Origin: CAVDWX01 sp963612735
Lineage (GTDB): Bacteria > Bacillota_I > Bacilli_A > RFN20 > CAG-826
DNA: 64,000 nucleotides
Direction: 5' to 3'
Assembly: GCA_963612735.1 (NCBI GenBank)
Contig: CAVDWX010000010.1
Coordinates: 16,088-80,087, forward strand
Positions 46,193-54,398 of this stretch are shown piece by piece. Position 1 is the first letter of the stretch. The number at the start of each line of letters is the position of its first letter. Under the pieces are notes generated by a model. The model saw only the letters and a program-made list of their open reading frames with translations, was not told the DNA's origin and did no database searches. Position numbers and translations under genes: made by a program.

Positions 46193-47611
46193 ATGGATAT
46201 TCTTAATTTAAAAGATGAACATTATGTAGAATTGAAAAGCACTGATGGTGGATTGCCGTTAAGCTTATATTAAACAATTTCTTCTTTTGCTAATTCGGAT
46301 GGTGGCACCATCTATTTAGGTGTTGTCGAAGGAAACCCTAATCAATTGCGAGGTTTGAACAAAAATACTTGTGATAAATATAAGTCTGATTTGCTTAACT
46401 CCATTCATAACAAAAACAAGATTTCATTTCCGGCTATTTCTGATGACAACTTTATGCTCATTTCACTAGCTAATGAGAAATATGTTTTGGCTATTGAAGT
46501 TAAAGAAGCTCATTATTTGCAAAAACCTGTCTATATAAATGGAAATGTGCTTTTAGCCTATGGTAGAGATAATGAAGGTGATTATTTGCTTAGAGAAGAT
46601 CAAATTAAATCTTTATTTGAAGATAGTGGTCATGGACTTTTTGATTCTCTTCCAAATAATATGCATTACGGTTTTGAAGAAGTCGATTTAGACACTCTGC
46701 ACATTTATCGAAGCATGCTGAATGAAAATGATCCGACAAATTTATATAAAAAATATAATGATGTAGATTTTTTAAAAAAGACTGCTTTTTTACTTCCAAA
46801 TAGTAATGGCAATTACGTTCTTTCGAATGCTGCAGTACTTCTTTTTACCTCATCTTCATTAATTAAAACTATTTGTCCTTACTATTATCTAGATTATCAA
46901 CAAAAAGAAAATATTAGTGAAAAGTGGAATAATAGAATATCTAGTGATGACACAAATTTGTCAGGAAATCTCTTTGATTTTTATTTAAAAACATTTAATG
47001 AAATATGCAAACAACTCCCATCTAGTTATGTTAGTGATGGAAGCAAAAACATTGGTCCTCGTTTAATGCAAGACGCCATTAAAGAAACTTTGGCTAATGC
47101 TTTAATCAATCACGCTTTTATGTTGAATGGGTCGTTAACTGTATTCTGGTATTTAAACGGAATAGAAATACAAAATAATGGTAAGATGCTTGTGCCTTTA
47201 GATGTTGCCTTTCGAGGTGGAACATCTCTCCCACGGAATTCTATGATTTTAACTGCGTTTAGAAGACTTGGCATTGCTGATCGAGCTGGCACTGGTATTC
47301 CAAAAATCATTGAAGCTTTAAAAGATAATCATTTTCCTGATTTAGTTATTAAAGAATTTTCTTATCCAATTGATAAAACTACTTTAGTAATATCTTTTAT
47401 TTCACTTAATAAGACCAAAGGAAATGGTAATAAAGATATAGTGCTTTCATTACTAGCTAAAAATAATGATGGGCTCAGCATATTAGACTTTATGAATTTA
47501 ACTAATTGGTCTAGATCAACTGTTTCTAAACTCCTCAATAATTTATTACAAAAAGGGCAAATTACCACAAACGGAAAAGAAAAGAAGGCACGTCGCTTCC
47601 TTTTAAAATAA
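46193..47611 (+). pseudogene. AlbA_2-domain regulator interrupted by an in-frame TAA
   Basis: Reading from ATG 46193, codons 1-26 give the start of an AlbA_2 domain (YVELKSTDGGLPLSLY), codon 27 is TAA (46271-46273), and the same frame then continues TISSFANSDGGTIYLGV and runs open for 446 codons to 47611. Family members usually have SLWETISAFAN here, so a single GAA-to-TAA change explains the stop. The rest is intact: GHKL-like ATPase part (about 300-370) and C-terminal winged helix (about 410-470). A truncated protein could restart downstream (ATG candidate at 46346 region lacks SD). Recent inactivation, sequencing error or regulated readthrough are possible. Confidence 0.82.
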
Positions 47612-47637
47612 TTAAATTAATTTAATTCTTGTATGAA

Positions 47638-47654
47638 ATAACTTCCAAAGTTAT
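47638..47654. promoter_or_regulatory. Perfect 17-bp inverted repeat before the Rex-like gene
   Basis: ATAACTT-CCA-AAGTTAT lies seven bases before the probable Rex-like ATG (47662). Not the usual Rex box (TTGTGAA...TTCACAA) but similar in size and symmetry; a candidate autoregulatory site or start-proximal hairpin. Confidence 0.45.
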
Positions 47655-47661
47655 CATATTT

Positions 47662-48330
47662 ATGGGAAAAAAATACCTTATGGATGAAAAAGAAAGCCAA
47701 AAATATATTTCTAATAACTTTTTAAATAGACTTCCATATTATTTAAAGCACCTTACCACATTAAAAGAAAAAGGTGTTCAATTTGTAAATGCTCGCGAAT
47801 TAGCGCTTGACCTTGGTTATAATGCTGAACAAGTTAAAAAAGATCTTCAAATAGTCTGTAAAGGAAAAGGGAAACCTAAAATTGGAAGAAGCGTTTTAGA
47901 ACTAATTTCAGACATCAATGACTTTCTTGGCTACAATAATACGACTGACGCTATTATAGTTGGTATTGGCCATTTAGGGACTGCTTTTTTAAATTATCCA
48001 GGCTTTGCAGACCTCGGTTTAAACATTGTTGCTGGTTTTGATATCGACCCCACTCTTTTTGGTAGACTTATCAATAATAAGATGATTTATAGTATGTCTC
48101 GTCTTAGCACAGTTGTGCCTCGATTAAACGTTCATATCGCTATATTGACGACGCCAAGCTCAGCTTCTAATGTAGTTGCTCAAAAATTAGTAAAATGTGG
48201 AATTAAAGCCATTTGGAATTTTTCACCAATGGTTTTAGATGTTCCTGAAGATATTATTGTGGAGAATGTTAATCTTGCTTCTTCACTTGCGGTTTTATCT
48301 CATAAATTAAATAAAAAAATGAAAGAATAA
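47662..48330 (+). CDS. rex: Rex-like redox-sensing transcriptional repressor (divergent)
   Basis: A 222-residue protein with Rex architecture: N-terminal winged helix (LNRLPYYLKHL, then ARELALDLGYNAEQVKKDLQ) and a Rossmann NAD(H) domain (GIGHLGTAFLNYPGF, about 103-117, then FDIDPTLFG and ILTTPSSA). Rex senses NADH/NAD+ and represses fermentation and hydrogenase genes; it fits as first gene of the hydrogenase run. The wing differs from canonical Rex: the FG-rich R+DLSYFGxxG segment is replaced by KKDLQIVCKGKGKP, so DNA specificity may be altered. The ATG at 47662 is chosen; 47680 is equally possible, neither having a good SD. Confidence 0.85.
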   Translation: MGKKYLMDEKESQKYISNNFLNRLPYYLKHLTTLKEKGVQFVNARELALDLGYNAEQVKKDLQIVCKGKGKPKIGRSVLELISDINDFLGYNNTTDAIIVGIGHLGTAFLNYPGFADLGLNIVAGFDIDPTLFGRLINNKMIYSMSRLSTVVPRLNVHIAILTTPSSASNVVAQKLVKCGIKAIWNFSPMVLDVPEDIIVENVNLASSLAVLSHKLNKKMKE

Positions 48331-48355
48331 ATCATAAATAAAAGGAGAATTAATC

Positions 48356-48607
48356 ATGATTGTTTCTGTCTGTGTTGGTTCAGCTTGCCATTTAAAAAAT
48401 AGCTACGATATCATCAATCTATTTAAGGAAAATATCGCTAACCATAATTTAGAAGATAAAGTTGAATTAAAAGCGACATTTTGTTTAGGGAAATGTGGTA
48501 TTGCTGGAGTTTCAATTAAAGTTGATGATCAAATTATTACCGGTGTGACTGTCGATAATTTTAACGACATCTTTAAGAATTATATTCTCGATAAATTAAG
48601 CGCCTAA
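48356..48607 (+). CDS. Thioredoxin-like [2Fe-2S] ferredoxin (NuoE/HydC-like)
   Basis: An 83-residue protein with the thioredoxin-like ferredoxin pattern: C6 and C11 (VCVGSACH) and C42 and C46 (FCLGKCG) would bind a [2Fe-2S] cluster, as in NuoE and the small subunits of multimeric hydrogenases. SD AAAGGAG precedes the ATG. It ends one base before the PAS-hydrogenase gene, so it is the likely electron carrier or partner of that protein. Confidence 0.9.
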   Translation: MIVSVCVGSACHLKNSYDIINLFKENIANHNLEDKVELKATFCLGKCGIAGVSIKVDDQIITGVTVDNFNDIFKNYILDKLSA

Positions 48608-48608
48608 T

Positions 48609-50285
48609 ATGGAATTCCCATTATTATCAAAGACGACTAATTGTCGCAATTGTTATAAATGTATTCGAAATTGTCCAGTTAAAGCTATTTCGTTTTTTGA
48701 AAATAAGGCAAATATTATCGCTGATGAATGCATTCTTTGTGGACATTGTTATTTATATTGTCCGCAAGGAGTTAAAGTGATACGCGATGATTTAGTGAAA
48801 GTTAATTCATTTTTATTTCTAAAAGAGAAAGTGGTTATTTCACTAGCTCCATCTTTTTTAGCTAATTATCCTGGTGTTTCTATTAAGAGCTTTAAAAAAG
48901 CTGTGAAAAAGGTTGGCTTTTTTGATGTTGAAGAAACAGCAGTTGGCGCGACAATTGTTAAAAATAAATATGATGAAATGCTAAACGATAATAGTAGAGA
49001 TGTCATCATTTCTTCTTGCTGTCATTCCATCAATCTATTAATTGAAAAATATTATCCAGAAGCACTCCCCTTTTTAGCGGATATTCTTTCTCCAATGTGC
49101 GCACATGGTAAAGATATTAAAGAAAGACTAGGAAAAGATACAAAAGTTGTCTTTGTAGGACCTTGTATTGCGAAAAAAGATGAAGCTGATCATAGCCCTT
49201 ATATCGACGCTGCTTTATCTTATGCTGAGTTTGATAAATTATTAGAAAATAATGATGTTGAATTAGAAGTTGATAATGATGTTTTAATTGAAAAATCAAA
49301 GGCTAGATTATTTCCAACTTGTGGTGGAGTTTTAAAAACCATGGCAAAAGCCAATCCAAATTATCAATATTTGGCTATTGATGGGGTAAGAAACGCTAAA
49401 CAAGCTTTGCAAGATATCATTGATGGAAAGATTCATCACTGCTTTGTTGAAATGTCAACATGCGCTGGAAGTTGTATTAATGGACCTCTAGTTAATCCCA
49501 TTCATCGCGCGGTTTTAGAAGGTTCATTAAATGTCAATAAAAATGCTGGGCAGTTAGATTTTGACGCTAATAATGATTGCGATATTTCTACGACTTATCA
49601 TTCCTATAATACGGTTGCCTCGATTCCTAGTGAAAACGAAATAAATGCGATGCTTATCAAAATGGGTAAGATTAAAGAATCAGATCAATTAAATTGTGGT
49701 TCCTGCGGATATCCATCTTGTAGGGAAAAGGCTATTGCCATTATTCAAGGCAAAGCCGTTATTGAAATGTGCTTACCATATTTAATGAATAAAGCTAATT
49801 CATTATCTGATAAATTAGTCAATGCTTCCATTGAAGGTTTGATGGTAATCGATGACGAACTTAATATTAAATTAATCAACTCTTCGATGTGTCATATGGT
49901 GAGGATTCCTCGTCCAGAAGATGTTTTAAATAAAAAGATTTATTTACTATTTGATGGAAGTGATTTTGTTTCATGCTTACAAGAAAAAAAGAGCATTAAA
50001 TCTAAAATCTCCTTCTTAGCGGAATACAATAAATACCTTGAAATGTCCATTTTATATGATGATGAATACCGTCTTTTAATCTGTGCTTGTCGAGATATTA
50101 CTGATGAAGTTGTGGCACGTAGTGAAAAAGAAGAGAGAATTAATAAAACCATTTCTCTTACCGAAGAAATACTTAACCGCAATTTAGCAGCGGTTCAAGA
50201 AATTGCTTCTTTATTAGGTGAAAATGCCGCTTCCACCAAAGTAGCCTTAAATCGTATTAAGGAAACGATAAAAGATGATAAGTAA
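48609..50285 (+). CDS. PAS-containing [FeFe] hydrogenase-like sensor protein
   Basis: A 558-residue protein with, in order: two [4Fe-4S] ferredoxin motifs (C12-C22, C41-C51), an [FeFe] hydrogenase H-cluster domain (L1 SSCCHS with C137/C138, L2 VGPCIAKK with C186, L3 STCAGSC with C285/C289), an extra Fe-S motif (NCGSCGYPSC, 362-371) and a PAS domain (about 400-515). This is the layout of group C (HydS/HfsB-type) sensory hydrogenases, thought to sense H2 or redox state. All H-cluster cysteines are kept, but L1 and L3 depart from the catalytic consensus (CCHS instead of CCP, CAGSC). The last 11 bases overlap the phosphatase gene. Confidence 0.92.
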   Translation: MEFPLLSKTTNCRNCYKCIRNCPVKAISFFENKANIIADECILCGHCYLYCPQGVKVIRDDLVKVNSFLFLKEKVVISLAPSFLANYPGVSIKSFKKAVKKVGFFDVEETAVGATIVKNKYDEMLNDNSRDVIISSCCHSINLLIEKYYPEALPFLADILSPMCAHGKDIKERLGKDTKVVFVGPCIAKKDEADHSPYIDAALSYAEFDKLLENNDVELEVDNDVLIEKSKARLFPTCGGVLKTMAKANPNYQYLAIDGVRNAKQALQDIIDGKIHHCFVEMSTCAGSCINGPLVNPIHRAVLEGSLNVNKNAGQLDFDANNDCDISTTYHSYNTVASIPSENEINAMLIKMGKIKESDQLNCGSCGYPSCREKAIAIIQGKAVIEMCLPYLMNKANSLSDKLVNASIEGLMVIDDELNIKLINSSMCHMVRIPRPEDVLNKKIYLLFDGSDFVSCLQEKKSIKSKISFLAEYNKYLEMSILYDDEYRLLICACRDITDEVVARSEKEERINKTISLTEEILNRNLAAVQEIASLLGENAASTKVALNRIKETIKDDK

Positions 50286-51453
50286 ATACGCTACTGATAT
50301 TGCATATCTTTCTTATAATCACTATGGCGAAGAGTTGTGTGGTGACCATGTCGAATTAGTTAGACCGAATGAAAATGAAGAAATATTCGTTTTAGCGGAC
50401 GGTCTTGGTAGTGGTGTGCAAGCTTCTATTCTTTCGATTTTGACAAGCAAAATGCTTTCTACCATGGTTGCGTATAATATCTCTTTACAAGAATGTGTCA
50501 ATACGATTGTTGAAACGCTTCCTGTCATTAAAGAAAAAGGTGTTGCCTATTCCACATTTACTATTATCAAGGTTAAAGATTCTTCTTTTGTTGAAATATA
50601 TAATTATGATAATCCTTTGCCGTTTTTAGTAAGAGATAATCAATCGATTAACATTAACTATACGGAGAGCGTCATCGCTAATAAAAAAATTAGTTATGCG
50701 GCTTTTCATGTTCGTTTACATGATGCCATTATCGCTATGAGTGATGGCAATGTCTATGCCGGAATGGGAAATCAATATAATTTTGGTTGGGATATGCCTA
50801 ATATCATGGATTTTTCTTCTAAAATGTGTTCCCCGACTTGTTCAGCGATGAATTTTGCGACCTTTTTTATCGATTATGTAAGAGGCTTATATGATTATAA
50901 ATTAGGCGATGATTGTACGATTGGAGTAATCAAAATAAGAGAAAGAAAAACTGTCAATTTTATGATTGGCCCGCCTTCTAATAAAGATGATGATGAAAGA
51001 ATGGCGTCTTTATTTATGGGGAAAGACGGGATTCATATTGTTTCTGGAGGAACAACTAGTCAAGTTGTCGCTAATTATTTGCATGAAAAAGTGGAGCAAA
51101 GTATGGACTATATTAAAAAAGATGTCCCACCAATTGCGTACATAAAAGGTGTGGATTTAGTGACAGAAGGTGTGATAACTGTTAATAAAGTTCTTGAATA
51201 TGCAAATTCTTATTTAAAAGATAATAATAAAGAATATTATGAATGGTATGGCAAAAAAGATGGTGCTTCTTTAATTAGCCAATATTTATTTGAAGAAGCA
51301 ACTGAAGTGAATTTCTTTGTCGGATGTGCTATAAATGAAGCTCATCAAAAAGGAGATGGCAGTATTAATCACTCCATTAAAATGCACCTCATTGATGAAC
51401 TTGCTAATGCATTGAAACAAATGAGAAAAAATGTTAAGGTTAATTATTTTTAA
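50275..51453 (+). CDS. SpoIIE-type PP2C serine phosphatase
   Basis: A 392-residue PP2C-like phosphatase: FVLADGLGSGVQA (residues 38-50, metal-binding Asp), an internal MSDGNVYAG (about 154-162) and DDCTIGVI (about 218-225) are the conserved acidic metal sites. The C-terminal 150 residues are an unassigned extension. It overlaps the PAS-hydrogenase gene and precedes the second hydrogenase, the same order as in Thermoanaerobacterium-type hfs and other group C clusters, where the sensor is believed to signal through a phosphatase or kinase. The target phosphoprotein is unknown. Confidence 0.9.
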   Translation: MISKYATDIAYLSYNHYGEELCGDHVELVRPNENEEIFVLADGLGSGVQASILSILTSKMLSTMVAYNISLQECVNTIVETLPVIKEKGVAYSTFTIIKVKDSSFVEIYNYDNPLPFLVRDNQSININYTESVIANKKISYAAFHVRLHDAIIAMSDGNVYAGMGNQYNFGWDMPNIMDFSSKMCSPTCSAMNFATFFIDYVRGLYDYKLGDDCTIGVIKIRERKTVNFMIGPPSNKDDDERMASLFMGKDGIHIVSGGTTSQVVANYLHEKVEQSMDYIKKDVPPIAYIKGVDLVTEGVITVNKVLEYANSYLKDNNKEYYEWYGKKDGASLISQYLFEEATEVNFFVGCAINEAHQKGDGSINHSIKMHLIDELANALKQMRKNVKVNYF

Positions 51454-51472
51454 GGAATTGAGGTAGACCAAA

Positions 51473-52924
51473 ATGAATGAAAGATTTGATACGGATGTAC
51501 AGGAACTGAAATATAAAGTTCTCAAAGAAATAGCGAGATCCGCTTTTAGCGATACATTATTAGAAGATTATAATGATATTCCAAAACGCGTTATACCAGG
51601 ACCAAAACCTACTTATAGATGTTGTATTTTTAAAGAAAGAGCCATTGTTTTAGAAAGAATTAAGTTAGCCTTAGGTGGAAATAAAGATATTCATAACATT
51701 GTTGAAGTTATCGATATCGCTTGTGATGAATGTCCATTAGGTGGATATGAAGTGACGAACAGATGCAGAGGATGTATTGCTCATCGCTGTCAAAAAGCAT
51801 GTCATAGAAACGCTATTAGTTTCGATCCAGTGACTAGACGCGCTCATATCGATAAGAGTAAATGTGTTAATTGTGGATTATGCGCAAAAGCATGTAATTA
51901 TTACGCTATCACTAATTATCAAAGACCTTGTGAACAAGCATGTAAAGTTAAAGCTATTTCTCGAGGAGAGAATGATCAAGCCGTAATCAATGATGAAAAG
52001 TGTGTTCAATGTGGGGCATGCGTCTATCAATGTCCTTTTGGCGCGATTGTTGATAAATCAAGCATTGTCGATGTCATTAATGAACTCAAAAATAGTGATT
52101 ATTCTAAAAAATATAAGGTGTATGCCATTGTCGCTCCTTCTATTTCAAGTCAATTTAAAACCGCTAAATTGGGCCAAATTGTGACTGCTATTCAAAACTT
52201 AGGATTCCATCATGTCATTGAAGCTGCTTTAGGAGCGGACATGGTTGCTTATAATGAAGCAAAAGAATTAGAAGAAAAAGGTCTATTAACTTCTTCTTGC
52301 TGTCCTACTTTTGTAACATTTATTGAAAAATATTTTCCTGAATTAATCGATAAGATTTCGACAAATCTATCTCCAATGGCGACCATCGGTAAATGGATTA
52401 AGAAAAATGATCCCACTTCAAAAATTGTCTTTATTGGACCATGTATTTCCAAAAAAGCTGAGATTCAAAAAAGTAAAGTTCGCGATATTATCGATTATGT
52501 TCTAACTTTTGAAGAATTAAACGCTCTAATTGACGCTAAAGAGATTGATGCTTCTACGTTAGAAGAATCTCCACTTGATAATGCTTCTTATTTTGGACGT
52601 ATCTTTGCTCGAAGTGGCGGTCTTAAAGATGCCGTTGTTCAAGCTTTAAAAGAACAAAATTCCACTTTTGAATTAAATGCCTTATCAGTGGATGGATTAG
52701 AAAATTGCCGTTTAGCCTTAAACAAGTTAAAGAGTGGTACACAAGATTTTAACTTTTTAGAAGGTATGGGCTGTGTTGGCGGTTGCATAGGTGGACCTTG
52801 TTGTTTGACACATGAAATTCGCGATAAAGCTGATGTCGATCGATACGGAAGAGAATCTAAAGAAGCTAATATTACCGGTGCAATTGAAAATTATCTCGAT
52901 ATTGATACAGGTGAAATAAAATAA
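51473..52924 (+). CDS. Monomeric ferredoxin-type [FeFe] hydrogenase (group B-like)
   Basis: Catalytic H2-evolving or -consuming hydrogenase, 483 residues. The N-terminus has Cys-rich Fe-S motifs (C84-C110, C131-C141, C177-C187), then an H-cluster domain with L1 TSSCCPTF (C276/C277), L2 IGPCISKKAE (C324) and L3 GMGCVGGC (C434/C438). The L3 form GMGCVGGCIGGP is typical of group B enzymes. It is expected to dispose of electrons from reduced ferredoxin as H2. SD GAGG precedes the ATG. The maturases HydE, HydF and HydG are not in the window. Confidence 0.95.
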   Translation: MNERFDTDVQELKYKVLKEIARSAFSDTLLEDYNDIPKRVIPGPKPTYRCCIFKERAIVLERIKLALGGNKDIHNIVEVIDIACDECPLGGYEVTNRCRGCIAHRCQKACHRNAISFDPVTRRAHIDKSKCVNCGLCAKACNYYAITNYQRPCEQACKVKAISRGENDQAVINDEKCVQCGACVYQCPFGAIVDKSSIVDVINELKNSDYSKKYKVYAIVAPSISSQFKTAKLGQIVTAIQNLGFHHVIEAALGADMVAYNEAKELEEKGLLTSSCCPTFVTFIEKYFPELIDKISTNLSPMATIGKWIKKNDPTSKIVFIGPCISKKAEIQKSKVRDIIDYVLTFEELNALIDAKEIDASTLEESPLDNASYFGRIFARSGGLKDAVVQALKEQNSTFELNALSVDGLENCRLALNKLKSGTQDFNFLEGMGCVGGCIGGPCCLTHEIRDKADVDRYGRESKEANITGAIENYLDIDTGEIK

Positions 52925-52939
52925 GTTAAATTTATTCAA

Positions 52940-52957
52940 TGTAAAGAAAACTTTACA
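52940..52957. promoter_or_regulatory. TGTAAAG-N4-CTTTACA inverted repeat before glnA
   Basis: Seven-base perfect arms with a four-base A spacer, 105 bases before glnA. It resembles a GlnR/TnrA site (TGTNAN7TNACA) but the half-sites are one base too far apart (N8), so the identity is uncertain. It could also help terminate the hydrogenase transcript. Confidence 0.4.
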
Positions 52958-52988
52958 ACAAAATTTGTCCATATTGGACTTTTTTGTT
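52957..52988. terminator. Hairpin terminator after the hydrogenase operon
   Basis: Core stem GTCCA / TGGAC with a TAT loop, extended by AACAAAA / TTTTGTT and followed by T-rich sequence. Likely terminates the rex-to-hydrogenase transcript; the flanking A and T runs could allow bidirectional use. Confidence 0.6.
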
Positions 52989-53061
52989 GACCAAAAACTA
53001 CTTTTGAGTGCATTATTTTGATATTGCAATTGTAAGTTGCTGTAATAGGAGATGATTTGTA

Positions 53062-54396
53062 ATGGATAAAAAATATATAATCAATTGTATCAACGAAGAA
53101 AATATTAGTTACATTAGACTTCAATTTACGGACATGCTTGGTAATGTCAAAGCAGTTGAAATTCCTTCATCTAAAATTGAAGATGCTTTAAATAATAAAA
53201 TAATGTTTGACGGATCATCTGTTGAAGGGTTTGTCCGTATTAAGGAAGCGGATATGTATCTTCATCCCGATTTAGACACGTTTTTAGTTCTTCCTTTTGA
53301 AGATGATAAGTGTGGTTCTGTAGCTCGATTTATATGTGATGTCTATACTCCCGACGGTCTTCCTTTTGAAGGCGATCCACGTTACATATTAAAAAAACAA
53401 ATAAAAAAGATGAAAGAACACGGTATTGAAACGCTTAATATTGGTTTTGAACCAGAATTCTATTTATTTAAATTAAATGATGATGGTACTCCCTCATTAA
53501 AGCCTACCGATGCTGCTTCTTATTTTGATTTATCCCCTTTTGATGGAGGAGAAGATATAAGAAGAGAAATCTCATTAACTCTTGAAAAAATGAATTTTGA
53601 TATTCAAACTTGCCATCACGAGGTGGGACCTGGACAAAATGAAATCACTTTTAAATATAGTGATGTTTTATCATCTTGTGATAAGGTTCAAACTTATAAA
53701 CAAGTTGTGAAAGTTATTGCCAGAAAAAGAGGATATCTAGCTTCCTTTATGCCTAAACCTTTGAACGGACAAGCTGGAAATGGAATGCATACGAATTGTT
53801 CTTTGATGGATAAAGATGGCAATAACCTTTTCTATGATGAAAAAGATCCAATGCAATTATCTTTATTATGTCGTAAATGGATAAGTGGAATATTACGACA
53901 TAGTCGAGATTTAGCGTTGCTCACTAATCCGATTGTTAATTCTTATAAACGTTTAGTGTCTGGCTTTGAAGCACCTATTTATGCTTGTTGGAGCGATGCA
54001 AATAGAAGTTCTTTGATTCGTATTCCCGCGATTAGAGGAGTGGCAACTAGAACTGAAATTAGAAATGTTGATCCGACCGCTAATCCATATATTGCTCTAG
54101 CGGGCATATTAGCAGCGGGTTTAGAAGGAATTGATAATTTGAATGATGCTGAATTAATTCCTCCTGTTAAAGATAATCTATTTGACTTAAGCGATGATGA
54201 AATTAATGAAAAAGGAATTGCTCATTTACCGGAAACATTATTTGAAGCAGTTCAAGAATTTAAGAAATCAAAATTATTACACGAAGCATTAGGAAAACAT
54301 TTGTATTATCGCTATATTGCCGCGAAAGAAAAAGAGTGGAAAGAATATCACACGACTGTCAGCGAATATGAGATAATTAATTACCTTGGGAGATAG
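53062..54396 (+). CDS. glnA: Glutamine synthetase type I (GSI-alpha)
   Basis: Makes glutamine from glutamate, ammonia and ATP. The 444-residue length is the Gram-positive GSI-alpha form, lacking the adenylylation insertion and Tyr of the beta form. Motifs: FDGSSVEGF (about 50-58), GFEPEFYLF (about 132-140), HHEVGPGQNE (about 187-196), NGMHTN and the flexible latch region near 300. SD TAGGAG precedes the ATG. It ends two bases before glmS, so glutamine made here feeds amino-sugar synthesis. No glnR gene is present nearby. Confidence 0.96.
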   Translation: MDKKYIINCINEENISYIRLQFTDMLGNVKAVEIPSSKIEDALNNKIMFDGSSVEGFVRIKEADMYLHPDLDTFLVLPFEDDKCGSVARFICDVYTPDGLPFEGDPRYILKKQIKKMKEHGIETLNIGFEPEFYLFKLNDDGTPSLKPTDAASYFDLSPFDGGEDIRREISLTLEKMNFDIQTCHHEVGPGQNEITFKYSDVLSSCDKVQTYKQVVKVIARKRGYLASFMPKPLNGQAGNGMHTNCSLMDKDGNNLFYDEKDPMQLSLLCRKWISGILRHSRDLALLTNPIVNSYKRLVSGFEAPIYACWSDANRSSLIRIPAIRGVATRTEIRNVDPTANPYIALAGILAAGLEGIDNLNDAELIPPVKDNLFDLSDDEINEKGIAHLPETLFEAVQEFKKSKLLHEALGKHLYYRYIAAKEKEWKEYHTTVSEYEIINYLGR

Positions 54397-54398
54397 TT

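Noticed and set aside
47638..47654. Canonical Rex operator
   Set aside because: The arms ATAACTT/AAGTTAT do not match TTGTGAA/TTCACAA; kept only as an unassigned palindrome.
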